A stretch of 64,000 nucleotides of DNA from Vibrio tubiashii ATCC 19109 (GTDB taxonomy: Bacteria; Pseudomonadota; Gammaproteobacteria; Enterobacterales; Vibrionaceae). Shown here piece after piece: positions 17,279-26,482 of this stretch. The notes beneath the pieces are model-generated. The model worked only from the letters and a program-made list of their open reading frames with translations. It had not been told where the DNA came from and did not search any database. The stretch's first letter is position 1. Each line of letters opens with the position of its first letter. The DNA lies in contig NZ_CP009355.1 in NCBI RefSeq assembly GCF_000772105.1, positions 558,001 to 622,000 of the forward strand, read 5' to 3'. The position numbers and the translations under genes were made by a program.

Positions 17279-18172
17279 TTAGCTGGCAATATTCATGGTT
17301 AGATTAAGGTCTAACGAAAGCTTCGACAGTTTATCTTTTAACACTCGGCGGGTTTTATCCAGTTCCGCCACTTCAACTTGTTGACCTTTTGAATGAACGT
17401 CAAGATTAACCCTTAACTCGCGGCCGACCTTAGTGACGGCCGCCACTTTTAGTTGCTGAGACACTTGTTTATCTAATGCAGAGACTTCTTTGTCTACCGC
17501 GTTACAAATGGCTTCGTCAGGTTTCATCATTAGCAGCTCGCGCAGTGCGCTCATCAACATATCAAACGGCACCTTGATGAAGTAAAAAGACATAAGAACC
17601 ATCATCATAGGGTCGGCATAAACGGCATACTTAGCAAATGGCGAAATGGACACTAACCAAGCGGTTATAAAGCCTAACGTGACAGCAACACTTAATAGGG
17701 TATCCATTTGCCACTGTTTGCTTTCTGCTTCAATAAGTCCAGAAGAAAAGTGTTTTGATTTGTTGGCGATATACCACCAAGCATAGCCACAACCTAATAC
17801 GTTCACTACGCCAAACAGAGTCGCAATGCCCGCGTCAACCTCACGGCCGCCAGTAAACATAGCCGTCACTGCTGAGTATAGAGAAACGCTGACAATCGCG
17901 AGGATGACACTGCCTTTTACAGCAATGACAACGGGCTCTAGCACTGCTTTACCAAATGGGAATTGACGCTTCGAAGGGCGCTCAATAAAGCGCGAGACAG
18001 CCAGCGACAATAAAGTTAACAGCAGACTGACCAGAGAATAAACGCCGTCAAAGACAATAACCAGTGAGCCTACAAGCAATCCGAGCACTAGACCTGCGCC
18101 AGCAAAGCCCGATGCGAGCAACGCTGAGAAGGTGAGTATTCGTTTTTCGTTTAAGCTTGTCCTAGCACACAT
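17279..18172 (-). CDS. Cation diffusion facilitator family transporter
   Basis: This 297-residue membrane protein has six predicted transmembrane segments in the first 210 residues and a C-terminal cytoplasmic domain. The pattern GLVLGLLVGSLVIVFDGVYSLVSLLLTLLS and the later QMDTLLSVAVTLGF resemble CDF transporters. The metal-site residues are unusual: DxVYS replaces the usual HSxxD in TM2, and QxxD replaces HxxxD in TM5. Specificity may be altered or the protein may not carry zinc. The ATG is preceded by an AGAGATGA element. Confidence 0.75.
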   Translation of the reverse strand: MCARTSLNEKRILTFSALLASGFAGAGLVLGLLVGSLVIVFDGVYSLVSLLLTLLSLAVSRFIERPSKRQFPFGKAVLEPVVIAVKGSVILAIVSVSLYSAVTAMFTGGREVDAGIATLFGVVNVLGCGYAWWYIANKSKHFSSGLIEAESKQWQMDTLLSVAVTLGFITAWLVSISPFAKYAVYADPMMMVLMSFYFIKVPFDMLMSALRELLMMKPDEAICNAVDKEVSALDKQVSQQLKVAAVTKVGRELRVNLDVHSKGQQVEVAELDKTRRVLKDKLSKLSLDLNLTMNIAS

Positions 18173-18359
18173 AATGTCATCTCTTGTTTATCTACACTTA
18201 CAGTGTTCTCAAAACCAGCGCATTTAACAAACATTATATGAGTTTTAGGTATGGTGTGTTTTTAACCTTTCTTGGTTAGTCTATATAATTCAATGAGATA
18301 GGTATAGAACTTGGTGTCATTATTTTTGACACTCACTGATGGTTTGTTTGTGTGTCAGG

Positions 18360-19238
18360 CTAAAAATCAAACAGATATTCGTTTAACTTGTCAGCTAACC
18401 AAGACATTCCGGGGTGCTCAGCCATGCCTGCTGCGGTAAACATGCAGTAGTCTTCCTGAGTTAAACCATAGGTATGCTTAATCACTGCAAGCTCTTGTTT
18501 ACGTAATAAATTACGGATCAGAGGTTCTGGTAGAACGCCCCACGCTTCTTCTTCAAGAATCGTATTGAGCATATACTCAAAGCTTGAGAAGCCGATATAG
18601 CGTAAAGAAAACGGCTGAAGCTCTGGATTGTCTTTCTCATTGAGATAGACCATGACCGCCTGCATCGCGTTACGCAGTTCGTCATCGGATACACGACGTA
18701 ATTGCGCCAACGGATTGCTAGTTCGACACACTGACATCAAGCGGATTTTACCGAGCGGCTGAAAGGTGACAAGAGGATCATCAAGGCGCTCATAATCGAC
18801 GCCGAAAGCAAAGTCGACCTGAGAGGTTGCGACGAGGTTGGCGAGGTCACCACTAGAGGCGAGCACAATATTGAATGTTGTGGCAGGAAAGTGGTTATTG
18901 AGCCTATGAGAGAGGTCATGCCATAACTCATCGGGCAGTGAATCGTCACGGGCAATCCAAACTTCAGCGTTGAATTCACCAGAAACTTGCGCGCAGGTTT
19001 GGCGAATTCGCGAAGCCGTCACCAGCAAGTTCTGACTATCTTTATAAATCGCTTTACCCGCTTCGGAAAGTACTAAATTGTTACCGCTACGAACGAATAG
19101 CTCAACATCGAGATCTTTTTCCAATGCTTTGATTGCCATACTTAATTTAGTGCGGTTGCATTCAAGTTGGCGGGCGGCCTCCGAAACAGAGCCAGTATCT
19201 GCGACGGTGCAAAAAGCTTCGATCTGAGATAAGTTCAT
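18360..19238 (-). CDS. LysR family transcriptional regulator
   Basis: This 292-residue LTTR has an N-terminal winged HTH (about 1-60, TGSVSEAARQLECNRTKLSMAIKALEKDL) and a substrate-binding-like effector domain (about 90-290). It reads toward the CDF gene, with a 187-base gap, and away from the methyltransferase at 19383. Its target is unknown. The divergent methyltransferase gene is a candidate. Confidence 0.88.
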   Translation of the reverse strand: MNLSQIEAFCTVADTGSVSEAARQLECNRTKLSMAIKALEKDLDVELFVRSGNNLVLSEAGKAIYKDSQNLLVTASRIRQTCAQVSGEFNAEVWIARDDSLPDELWHDLSHRLNNHFPATTFNIVLASSGDLANLVATSQVDFAFGVDYERLDDPLVTFQPLGKIRLMSVCRTSNPLAQLRRVSDDELRNAMQAVMVYLNEKDNPELQPFSLRYIGFSSFEYMLNTILEEEAWGVLPEPLIRNLLRKQELAVIKHTYGLTQEDYCMFTAAGMAEHPGMSWLADKLNEYLFDF

Positions 19239-19382
19239 CTTTTGTACAATTTGATTAGCTTGAAATCGATATTATATTAATCCTAGGCAATTGTCTGTTT
19301 TCAGCATTGAAATGCTATGAATTTCATGCAGTTTTGATACTCTTGAGCGATGCCAAGTGAATGTAGTAACAGGGAGATCATG

Positions 19383-19961
19383 ATGGCTAATAGTTGGGAC
19401 GATGTCGCAGCAAACTGGGATGCGGAAAACGCAACCAATGATTACGCAGATAAGGCGTTTGAGTCGCTACAGAAAGTTGTCGATTTTAAAGGAATGCACA
19501 TTCTGGACTTTGGCTGTGGTACCGGTTTGTTGAGTCAACGGATGTCGCCAGTCGCTAAAGACATTGTCGCGCTAGACAGCTCGGAAGCGATGATCGAACA
19601 GCTAGACATGAAAGAGCTTGCCAATGTCGAGCCAGTAGTCGATATCCTCAGTCGCGGACTTGTCGCAATGCACCCAGCATTTAGAGCACAGTTTGATTTG
19701 GTCGTTGCCTCGTCGGTATGCAGCTTTTTGCCAAGCTACTCTGATACCGCAGATATTGTCTTCAGTTTGCTCGATGAAGGCAGTTACTTTGTCCATTGGG
19801 ATTGGTTGTCAGATAAAGACGAAGTCGGGGGTATGACCATCACGCATGCGCAGCAAGTGTTATCCAGTGTTGGTTTCAGTGAAGTTGTTGTAACGACACC
19901 ATTCGATATTGAAACGCCAGATGGAACGCTAAAGGTACTGATGGCCGTGGCTAAAAAATAA
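19383..19961 (+). CDS. Class I SAM-dependent methyltransferase
   Basis: This 192-residue protein has motif I HILDFGCGTGLLSQRM and VALDSSEAMIEQL, with an N-terminal WDDVAANWD helix typical of small-molecule methyltransferases. The ATG at 19383 is chosen because GGGAG lies 6 bases upstream. The track continues 11 codons further upstream in frame without a signal. It is divergent from the LysR gene and is followed by a strong terminator. The substrate is unknown. Confidence 0.85.
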   Translation: MANSWDDVAANWDAENATNDYADKAFESLQKVVDFKGMHILDFGCGTGLLSQRMSPVAKDIVALDSSEAMIEQLDMKELANVEPVVDILSRGLVAMHPAFRAQFDLVVASSVCSFLPSYSDTADIVFSLLDEGSYFVHWDWLSDKDEVGGMTITHAQQVLSSVGFSEVVVTTPFDIETPDGTLKVLMAVAKK

Positions 19962-19996
19962 TAGCCTAAAACTGATAGCTTAAAGAGATTGAAGAA

Positions 19997-20020
19997 GCCC
20001 GACGATGACGTCGGGCTTTT
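19997..20020 (+). terminator. Intrinsic terminator after the methyltransferase
   Basis: An 8-bp GCCCGACG / CGTCGGGC stem, extended by two A-T pairs, has a 4-base loop and a following TTTTTG tract. The convergent acetoacetyl-CoA synthetase gene ends four bases beyond. Confidence 0.92.
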
Positions 20021-20023
20021 TGT

Positions 20024-22024
20024 TTAGACAACAGGATTACCTTGGAACTTCTCGACTTCATCTAGAACCCAAGGGTTAGCGATAGCGCCTTTGTTCTTTA
20101 TCTCTTCACCATGTAAGACTTGTTTTACCGCAAGCTCGACCAGTTTGCCGGATTTCGTTTTTGGTATTTCAGTCAATGTATAGATTTCTGAAGGCACATG
20201 GCGCGGAGAACACTGTGCTCGCAGCGTTTGCTTAATCGTGCTTTCGAGCTCCTTAGTAAGCGTCTGTTCGGGGTTCAGCAGGACAAAAAGCACGATCTTT
20301 TCATCACCATCGACGCGCCGTCCTACTGCGATAGAGTCTTGAATTTCAGGAAGTTGATTCACTTTCTGATAAATCTCAGCGGTACCAATTCTCACCCCGC
20401 CTGGGTTGAGTGTGGTGTCGCTTCGTCCATAGAAAATCATGCCATTTCGCGCGGTCATTTCAACATCGTCACCATGATGCCAAGTGTTTACATATTTGTC
20501 CCAGTAGGCGCTGTGATAGCGTTCACCGTCATCGTGCCAAAAGCCTAGAGGTTGATTAGGAAAACTGTTGCGACAAACCAGTTCACCTCGCTCTGCAATC
20601 ACTTCTTTTCCTGAGTCATTGAACACGGCAACATCCAGGCCTAGCCCAGCACCCTGACACTCTCCACGATAAACTGGCGAAATAGGGTTGCCTAACACGA
20701 AGCAGCCACAGATATCCGTTCCACCGGAGATGGAAGCCAAATGAAGATCCACCTTGATGTTGGCATACACATAGTCAAACTGTTCTGTGTACAACACAGA
20801 GCCTGTTGAACACAAGGTTCGTAGGGAGTCCAACGAATAGTGACTACTTGGGTTAAATTGCGACTTTTCAAGCGCTTCCAAATACTTAGCTGAAGTGCCA
20901 AACAAGGTCGCTTGCGCATCTTCGCACAGTTGCCACAAAGCATTTGGATTCGGGTACATAGGGCTGCCGTCGTAAATCACTAGACTAGCACCACTAGCCA
21001 ATGCTGATACATGCCAGTTCCACATCATCCAACCACAGGTTGTGTAGTAGAAAACACGATCTTTAGGTTGAACATCACAGTGAAGTTGATGTTCTTTGAG
21101 GTGGTTTAGGATTGTTCCGCCAACTGAGTGGACAATACATTTTGGTTTGCCAGTAGTGCCTGAAGAGTAGAGGACAAACAGCGGATCATTGAAACTGATC
21201 CTTTGATAGCGCATTCCCCGTGGCAGGAAACTAGCTAAAATGGCTTCCCAGTCGGAAAATGAGTCGTTAAGACCTTGGTTGCTCGGTTGTTGCTGCAAGT
21301 AATCAATCTGACAAGTATTCACTAAACTCGGCATAGCATCGACAATTTGTCGATTCTTCTCTTCCATATGAAAAGTTTTGCCGTTGAAGTCGTAGCCATT
21401 GCAGCAAAACAGGATCTTAGGCTGAACTTGACCAAAGCGCTCAATGACGCTTTCTGCACCGAAGTCAGGGGAGGTTGACGTCCATATCGCACCTAGGCTT
21501 GTCGTCGCTAACATGGCGATAACGGTTTCTGGCATGTGCGGCAAGTACCCAGCAACGACGTCCCCTTTTTCGACGCCATTGTGTTTTAACCATTGTTGAA
21601 GTATAGACACCTGATCACACAACTCTTGCCAAGAGAGTTTTCGGCAATCTCCACGCTCATTTTTAAACCAGATGGCGATGTCGTCAGGAGCTTGGAATGC
21701 GTAGGCAAGGAGGTTTTCTGCATAATTGAGTTGCGATTGAGGGAACCAAATAGTGTCTCGACTAGGGCTGAATGTTCCCCATTTGGCCAAACCTTCACCT
21801 AAAATACAGTCGCCTTTGTAACCAATAACATCGCAAAATTGCCAGACTTCTAACCAGAAATCTTTTTTGCACTCTACTGACCAGCGATGTAAGTCAGAGT
21901 AGTTTTCTATCGCATCTCCCTGAATATTAATGTGTTTTATGAACTGATCTAGATTTGATGATTCTATACGCTCGCGACTAGGCGCCCAGATCGGGGAAGG
22001 GAAGCGCTGCTCTGAGTTAGACAT
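20024..22024 (-). CDS. aacS: Acetoacetyl-CoA synthetase
   Basis: This 666-residue acyl-adenylate-forming enzyme has the AMP-binding signature YSSGTTGKPKCIVH, the acetoacetyl-CoA-synthetase-specific YTTCGWMMWNW segment, GGTDICGCF and the C-terminal catalytic lysine in PKTKSGKLVE. It activates acetoacetate to acetoacetyl-CoA with ATP and CoA, for ketone-body or tyrosine/phenylalanine breakdown. The start at 22024 (MSNSEQRF) has GAGGA upstream; the open frame extends further with no signal. It diverges from phhA-phhB, which fits use of acetoacetate released from tyrosine. Confidence 0.93.
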   Translation of the reverse strand: MSNSEQRFPSPIWAPSRERIESSNLDQFIKHINIQGDAIENYSDLHRWSVECKKDFWLEVWQFCDVIGYKGDCILGEGLAKWGTFSPSRDTIWFPQSQLNYAENLLAYAFQAPDDIAIWFKNERGDCRKLSWQELCDQVSILQQWLKHNGVEKGDVVAGYLPHMPETVIAMLATTSLGAIWTSTSPDFGAESVIERFGQVQPKILFCCNGYDFNGKTFHMEEKNRQIVDAMPSLVNTCQIDYLQQQPSNQGLNDSFSDWEAILASFLPRGMRYQRISFNDPLFVLYSSGTTGKPKCIVHSVGGTILNHLKEHQLHCDVQPKDRVFYYTTCGWMMWNWHVSALASGASLVIYDGSPMYPNPNALWQLCEDAQATLFGTSAKYLEALEKSQFNPSSHYSLDSLRTLCSTGSVLYTEQFDYVYANIKVDLHLASISGGTDICGCFVLGNPISPVYRGECQGAGLGLDVAVFNDSGKEVIAERGELVCRNSFPNQPLGFWHDDGERYHSAYWDKYVNTWHHGDDVEMTARNGMIFYGRSDTTLNPGGVRIGTAEIYQKVNQLPEIQDSIAVGRRVDGDEKIVLFVLLNPEQTLTKELESTIKQTLRAQCSPRHVPSEIYTLTEIPKTKSGKLVELAVKQVLHGEEIKNKGAIANPWVLDEVEKFQGNPVV

Positions 22025-22249
22025 GACATCCTCGTCTTTTTGTTCTCCGTTATCCAAATAAGCTTTGATGAAAATATAGGCAAAGTCAAACAAGTGGGGT
22101 GACTTCAGCTCCATGAAAAATAAGCAAAAAGCTGTCAAATGTAAAAATTATGTTACAGGAAAGGGTGGCGGTAGAGTTGGCTCGGAAAATTGTCACCGTC
22201 TTAGCATGGCGATAGGCTTAATGTAACGGATTTGTTAACGGAGCTAGGT

Positions 22250-23041
22250 ATGGCACAGTATCATTCTAAACCTGTGAATGAGCACGGGATTGTGGAGTGG
22301 AGCTCAGAAGAGAATGAGGTTTGGCGCGATCTGGTTGAGCGTCAACTTCATTTGGTGAAGCAAAGAGCGTGTAAAGAGTATTTGGCAGGACTCGAACTGC
22401 TTGATTTGCCAATAGATAGAGCTCCACAGATCGTTGATATCAATCGAGTATTAAAGGAATCGACGGGTTGGCAGGTGGAACCTGTGCCTGCACTGATCAA
22501 TTTTGACCGATTTTTTGCTCTGCTTGCAGATAAGAAATTTCCAGTGGCGACATTTCTGCGAACTCGTGAAGAGTTTGATTACCTTCAAGAACCGGACTTT
22601 TTCCACGAAATCTTTGGTCATTGCGCAATGTTGACCAATCCCGAGTTTGCCCAGTTTACTCAGACGTATGGCGTTCTCGGCCGCAATGCGAGTAACAAAG
22701 AGCGAGTCTATCTGGCGCGTTTATACTGGTTCACGGTCGAATTTGGACTCGTTAAAGAAGGCGATAAAACTAAGATCTATGGCGGTGGCATTTTGTCTTC
22801 ACCGGGTGAAACGCTATATGCATTAGGTGATCCGAAGGTACAGCGAGTAGAGTTTGATATCCACACCGTATTTAGAACGCCTTACCGGATAGATATTATG
22901 CAGCCAGAATACTTTGTTCTGGATGACATTCAGCAATTATACAAACTAAGTCAACTGGATTTAATGTTCCATGTTAAGCAAGCCATGCAGGCTGGATTAT
23001 TACCCCCATTATTTGAACCAAAGGAAGTGACACATGCTTGA
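22250..23041 (+). CDS. phhA: Phenylalanine-4-hydroxylase
   Basis: This 263-residue iron- and tetrahydropterin-dependent hydroxylase converts phenylalanine to tyrosine. The iron ligands are visible as His119 and His124 in HEIFGHC and Glu164 in FTVEFGLV. Length matches bacterial PhhA (about 262). The ATG at 22250 has GGAG 6 bases upstream; a TTG at 22232 is in frame but has no better support. The gene overlaps phhB by 8 bases and diverges from aacS, so a shared control region lies at about 22025-22249. Confidence 0.96.
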   Translation: MAQYHSKPVNEHGIVEWSSEENEVWRDLVERQLHLVKQRACKEYLAGLELLDLPIDRAPQIVDINRVLKESTGWQVEPVPALINFDRFFALLADKKFPVATFLRTREEFDYLQEPDFFHEIFGHCAMLTNPEFAQFTQTYGVLGRNASNKERVYLARLYWFTVEFGLVKEGDKTKIYGGGILSSPGETLYALGDPKVQRVEFDIHTVFRTPYRIDIMQPEYFVLDDIQQLYKLSQLDLMFHVKQAMQAGLLPPLFEPKEVTHA

Positions 23042-23363
23042 TGAATTACGTTGTGAGTCTTGTACCAGTAGCGCAGTGGCGTTAGGCGAAGAAGAGAGAA
23101 GGTTGCTCCTTACAGAGCTAGAAAGCTGGCAGATGCTAGAGCGCGATGGCATTCCTCAACTAGAAAAAGTCTACAAATTTAAAAACTACAAACTTGCATG
23201 GGCGTTTGCCAACAAGGTGTCCGGGCTTGCTGAAGAGGAGTTTCATCATCCGTCCATACTTCTTGAGTGGGGGAAAGTGACGGTAACCTGGTGGAGCCAC
23301 TCTATTAAAGGGCTGCATCAAAATGATTTTATCTGTGCGGCTAAGTGTGACCGTTTAGACTAG
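23034..23363 (+). CDS. phhB: 4a-hydroxytetrahydrobiopterin dehydratase
   Basis: This 109-residue pterin-4a-carbinolamine dehydratase has the active-site residues His71-His72 in EEFHHP and His89 in WSHSIKGL, ending DFICAAKCD. It regenerates the tetrahydropterin cofactor of PhhA by dehydrating 4a-hydroxytetrahydrobiopterin. The 8-base overlap with phhA indicates translational coupling. A terminator follows. Confidence 0.95.
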   Translation: MLDELRCESCTSSAVALGEEERRLLLTELESWQMLERDGIPQLEKVYKFKNYKLAWAFANKVSGLAEEEFHHPSILLEWGKVTVTWWSHSIKGLHQNDFICAAKCDRLD

Positions 23364-23386
23364 CCCAACAGATCCTAGAAACAACA

Positions 23387-23413
23387 AAGCCTGAGGAGTA
23401 AATTCTCAGGCTT
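23387..23413 (+). terminator. Terminator between phhB and the convergent secreted-protein gene
   Basis: A 9-bp AAGCCTGAG / CTCAGGCTT stem closes a 9-base loop. T-rich stretches lie on the plus side (TTTTCTATTTT) and on the minus side (TTTGTTGTTT), so it may serve both convergent genes. Confidence 0.85.
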
Positions 23414-23436
23414 TTCTATTTTGGGTCTACCCTAGA

Positions 23437-23754
23437 TTAAAATGAAGGAAGGTAGCGTTGCTCGCGAATGACATCGCCGTTATCATCAATAATTTCGAAT
23501 GTAAAAGTACGACCGTTGTCCAACAGGTTCGCCGCCATAAACGTACCTTTTACTCCCGTTGTGAAGTAATGGGTTCCATTGCCCTTAACTTTTACTTTTA
23601 CATCGCTTACCGGCACGCCATTTTCAGTCACGGTGACAATAGCTTGGTTTTCAATAGTCTTGATTCGGATTGATTGATCCTTAGCTGGCATTGCAAATGC
23701 AATGGTTGAAGTTAGGGCTGTAAGTGCGATTGCTTTTAGTACTGTTTTCATCAT
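23437..23754 (-). CDS. Small secreted protein of unknown function
   Basis: This 105-residue protein has a clear Sec signal peptide (MMKTVLKAIALTALTSTIAFA, cleavage near residue 21). The mature part of about 84 residues shows alternating strands (IRIKTIENQAIVTVTENGVPVSDVKVKVKGNGTHYF) and resembles a small beta-sandwich. It should be periplasmic. A GAGAGGAA ribosome binding site precedes the ATG. No family could be named. Confidence 0.7.
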   Translation of the reverse strand: MMKTVLKAIALTALTSTIAFAMPAKDQSIRIKTIENQAIVTVTENGVPVSDVKVKVKGNGTHYFTTGVKGTFMAANLLDNGRTFTFEIIDDNGDVIREQRYLPSF

Positions 23755-23888
23755 GAATTCCTCTCAACTCTTGGCTGTAGTTAATTTTGTAAACTGCGTC
23801 TTGTGCGCTTGAGAGAAATAATATGTGTGAATTAAATCACAAAAAATAATATAAATTCGTTATTCATATTCGAAATTTTCGAACAAGG

Positions 23889-26216
23889 TTAAGCGGTCGC
23901 TTTGGTCTGGTTATCAAGGACTCTTTCTATACCACACACAGTAAGAGGCTTAGACTTCAAGTATCCCTGAATCAAATTACAACGATGTTGGGTTAAGAAA
24001 GCGAGTTGCTCTGGGGTTTCTACACCTTCGGCGACGACTTCAAGATCGATGGTATGCGCCATATTGATGATCGCCTGACAAAGGCTATCGGCATTATGCT
24101 GACCAAGTGCAATGCGGCTAACAAAACTGCGATCGACTTTGATCACGTCAACAGGGTAATCATTGAGCACCGAGAGTGAAGAGTAGCCTGTGCCAAAGTC
24201 ATCCAAGTAAAGGGTTACGCCGAGATCTTTGATACGCTGGAGTTGGCTAGCGTTGCACTCGTCCGCTAGAAGCATAGATTCTGTTATCTCTATACCGATG
24301 AGATGGGCTGGAAAAGAGTGATTTTCAAGTAAATGCGCTAACGTATGGTAGATATGCTCTGACTCAAACTGCTTGGCCGACACATTAATATTAAACCGAG
24401 GTACATTGTTACCTTGCCGCGTGATCCACAATCGCTCTAGAATCTTACAGCACTCTTTCGCCACCCAATCACCAATTGGAATGATTTGCCCTGTCTCTTC
24501 TGCCACCGGGATAAAGTCTTGGGGAGAGATAAACCCTAGCTTAGGGTGATTCCATCTAAGTAAAGACTCAAACCCGACGACCGTATCACTGCTTGTTTCA
24601 TAAATCGGCTGATAAACCAATGACAACTGTTTGAATGCGAGTGCGCCCGTCAGCTCTTGCTCTAAAGTAAAGCGTTTCTTGGCCTGATTAAACATCTGGT
24701 CATGGAAGAAGACGACCTTCTCATTGGAAGAGCTTTTAGCCTTATACATCGCGGTATCTGCCTCACGAAGAATACCAGCAATGGTCTGTTTGGGGTCAGT
24801 GACCACTGAAATACCAATGCTCGCACCTATATGGCAAGACTGACCATCGATCGTGTAGGGTTGACTTAGCACTTTGGCGTAGCGATGGCATATGTGTGTC
24901 AGTGCCCCACGTGAGGTTAATCGAGGCAAGCAGATGATGAACTCGTCACCGCCAAAGCGAAAGCTCATATCGTCGTCGCGGCAATGGCTGGTTAATCGAG
25001 ATGCAACTTCCTTGAGCAATTTGTCACCATGGAGGTGACCCATAGAGTCGTTGATGACTTTAAATCGATCTAAGTCGATAAAGAGTATTGAGAAGCCGTT
25101 AGATGACCCTTTTTGTAGATGCCTAAGCTGTTTATCGATTTCTCGATTGAGTGCAGTTCGATTGTTTAACCCAGTTAAGTTATCTTTGACCGCTTGAATA
25201 GCAAGAGATCGGGTTTTCTCTTCGATCAGTTGATCAGAGACTTTCAATCGGGTGGCATAGAAGTTTGCGGCTATTGAAACAGAACCCGTTAGAAGAAAAA
25301 TCAACAGTATTGACGCTGTACTATACAAAGCGGTACTGCCACTACTATCCATCTTCGAGATCGAAATTGTCCACTCCTGATTGAATAGCGGGACGCGTAC
25401 AGTTTGGTCAAGCGAGACGAGCCGTGCTGTTAGGCCATCTTCTGTAAGCTTGGTGTTGATATGAGACTCAAAGGCAAGTTCATGGTTTGGTTGAACATAG
25501 ACTTCAATCTCAGTTGTGGCTGAGTTCACTTCTCGTTGCCATATCTCACCAAGTAGTTCATGGAAAACAACCTTAGCGACAATAAATCCTTCAAGCTTTC
25601 CAGCGGTAGAGAACTTAGGTAAGACCAAGTTTGCAGCCAGTTGACCTTCTTCAACAAAATCGGCAACACCGACTCGATTGGAGGTAATAGCACGGGACAT
25701 CGCGCTAACCAGTTGAGTGTCACTCTCTAATCGAAAGCCTAGATCATCACTCCCTTCAAACGAGGAGGATAGGTAGTAAACAGGAACCGTTTGATTACTG
25801 AGAAACCATGTTTTGTCTTCATTGGTCGATAACGGCGGAGTGAGCTCAAAGCCTAGAAAGCCGTTTTGCCGTGCGGTCTGCTTAAACTCAGAAATCTGAT
25901 CAATGGATACAGTAGGCGCCCAAATCACAGCTTGAACGTTTGGCAGCAGCGAAGATTGCTCTGAAAAGTATGCTTCAAATTGTTTAGGTGTTGGCTTATT
26001 GCCATTCGATAAAAATGCTCTAGTTGAATAGAGCAGCCTTTCAATCGAGTTTAGTGATTGTTGAAGGGTCTGTACTTGGTTGCTTAGCTGCGCGGTAAGT
26101 TGGCTATTGAGCTTTTGGGTTTCATAATGATGAACGATTAAGTAGCTGCCTCCAGCTAGACTTAGACCGATAATCCAGATCAAAAGAAAATGTTTAAGTG
26201 ACAGAGCAAGTTTCAA
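23889..26216 (-). CDS. CHASE-GGDEF-EAL membrane c-di-GMP enzyme
   Basis: This 775-residue inner-membrane protein has an N-terminal transmembrane segment (about 10-28), a periplasmic CHASE-type sensor (about 45-285), a second helix (about 293-315), a GGDEF domain with intact FRFGGDEF and an EAL domain. The EAL signature reads ESL, while LDDFGTGYSSL and VVAEGVET are intact. It probably makes and/or degrades cyclic di-GMP. The start codon appears to be TTG at 26216, because the hydrophobic helix begins at once and no ATG lies nearby. It diverges from the riboswitch operon. Confidence 0.9.
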   Translation of the reverse strand: MKLALSLKHFLLIWIIGLSLAGGSYLIVHHYETQKLNSQLTAQLSNQVQTLQQSLNSIERLLYSTRAFLSNGNKPTPKQFEAYFSEQSSLLPNVQAVIWAPTVSIDQISEFKQTARQNGFLGFELTPPLSTNEDKTWFLSNQTVPVYYLSSSFEGSDDLGFRLESDTQLVSAMSRAITSNRVGVADFVEEGQLAANLVLPKFSTAGKLEGFIVAKVVFHELLGEIWQREVNSATTEIEVYVQPNHELAFESHINTKLTEDGLTARLVSLDQTVRVPLFNQEWTISISKMDSSGSTALYSTASILLIFLLTGSVSIAANFYATRLKVSDQLIEEKTRSLAIQAVKDNLTGLNNRTALNREIDKQLRHLQKGSSNGFSILFIDLDRFKVINDSMGHLHGDKLLKEVASRLTSHCRDDDMSFRFGGDEFIICLPRLTSRGALTHICHRYAKVLSQPYTIDGQSCHIGASIGISVVTDPKQTIAGILREADTAMYKAKSSSNEKVVFFHDQMFNQAKKRFTLEQELTGALAFKQLSLVYQPIYETSSDTVVGFESLLRWNHPKLGFISPQDFIPVAEETGQIIPIGDWVAKECCKILERLWITRQGNNVPRFNINVSAKQFESEHIYHTLAHLLENHSFPAHLIGIEITESMLLADECNASQLQRIKDLGVTLYLDDFGTGYSSLSVLNDYPVDVIKVDRSFVSRIALGQHNADSLCQAIINMAHTIDLEVVAEGVETPEQLAFLTQHRCNLIQGYLKSKPLTVCGIERVLDNQTKATA

Positions 26217-26280
26217 GGCAGAGTCAGAGGTAATCCGTTACACATACTTAAATGGTAACTGCAATTAACATTAATGCAAA

Positions 26281-26295
26281 TGATAATTGATAACA
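26281..26295. promoter_or_regulatory. Weak Fur-box-like sequence upstream of the Fe-S scaffold operon
   Basis: TGATAAT at 26281-26287 matches one half of the 7-1-7 Fur consensus perfectly. The other half (GATAACA) matches 4 of 7. It lies in the divergent region between the GGDEF-EAL gene and the riboswitch. The AT-rich background makes a chance match easy. Confidence 0.2.
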
Positions 26296-26428
26296 AACAA
26301 GATCAACAGTAAAAGTAATTGTTACATTTGGTTTAATTGGTCTGCTTATATAAATTGGGTTGATTATAAGTTTTTACTCTAAATAAAGGATTGCATCAAA
26401 GTGTGATGTGGATCTATTCTATTTCCCA

Positions 26429-26482
26429 AGGTGATGGGGTTCCACCTACTTAACCGCCAATTCTGGCTGATGACTCCTACAG
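26429..26482 (+). promoter_or_regulatory. Fluoride riboswitch aptamer (crcB motif)
   Basis: The sequence matches the fluoride aptamer element by element. Stem 1 is AGGUG (26429-26433) with CACCU (26443-26447). Its loop begins AUGGGGUUC. A linker UUAACC leads to stem 2, GCCA (26456-26459) with UGGC (26464-26467). The conserved UGAUGACUCCUACAG tail follows. The pseudoknot pairs GGGGU (26436-26440) with ACUCC (26473-26477). The layout and conserved bases agree with characterised aptamers of this class. It lies in the 384-base region before an Fe-S-scaffold-like gene, in the sense orientation. Confidence 0.93.
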
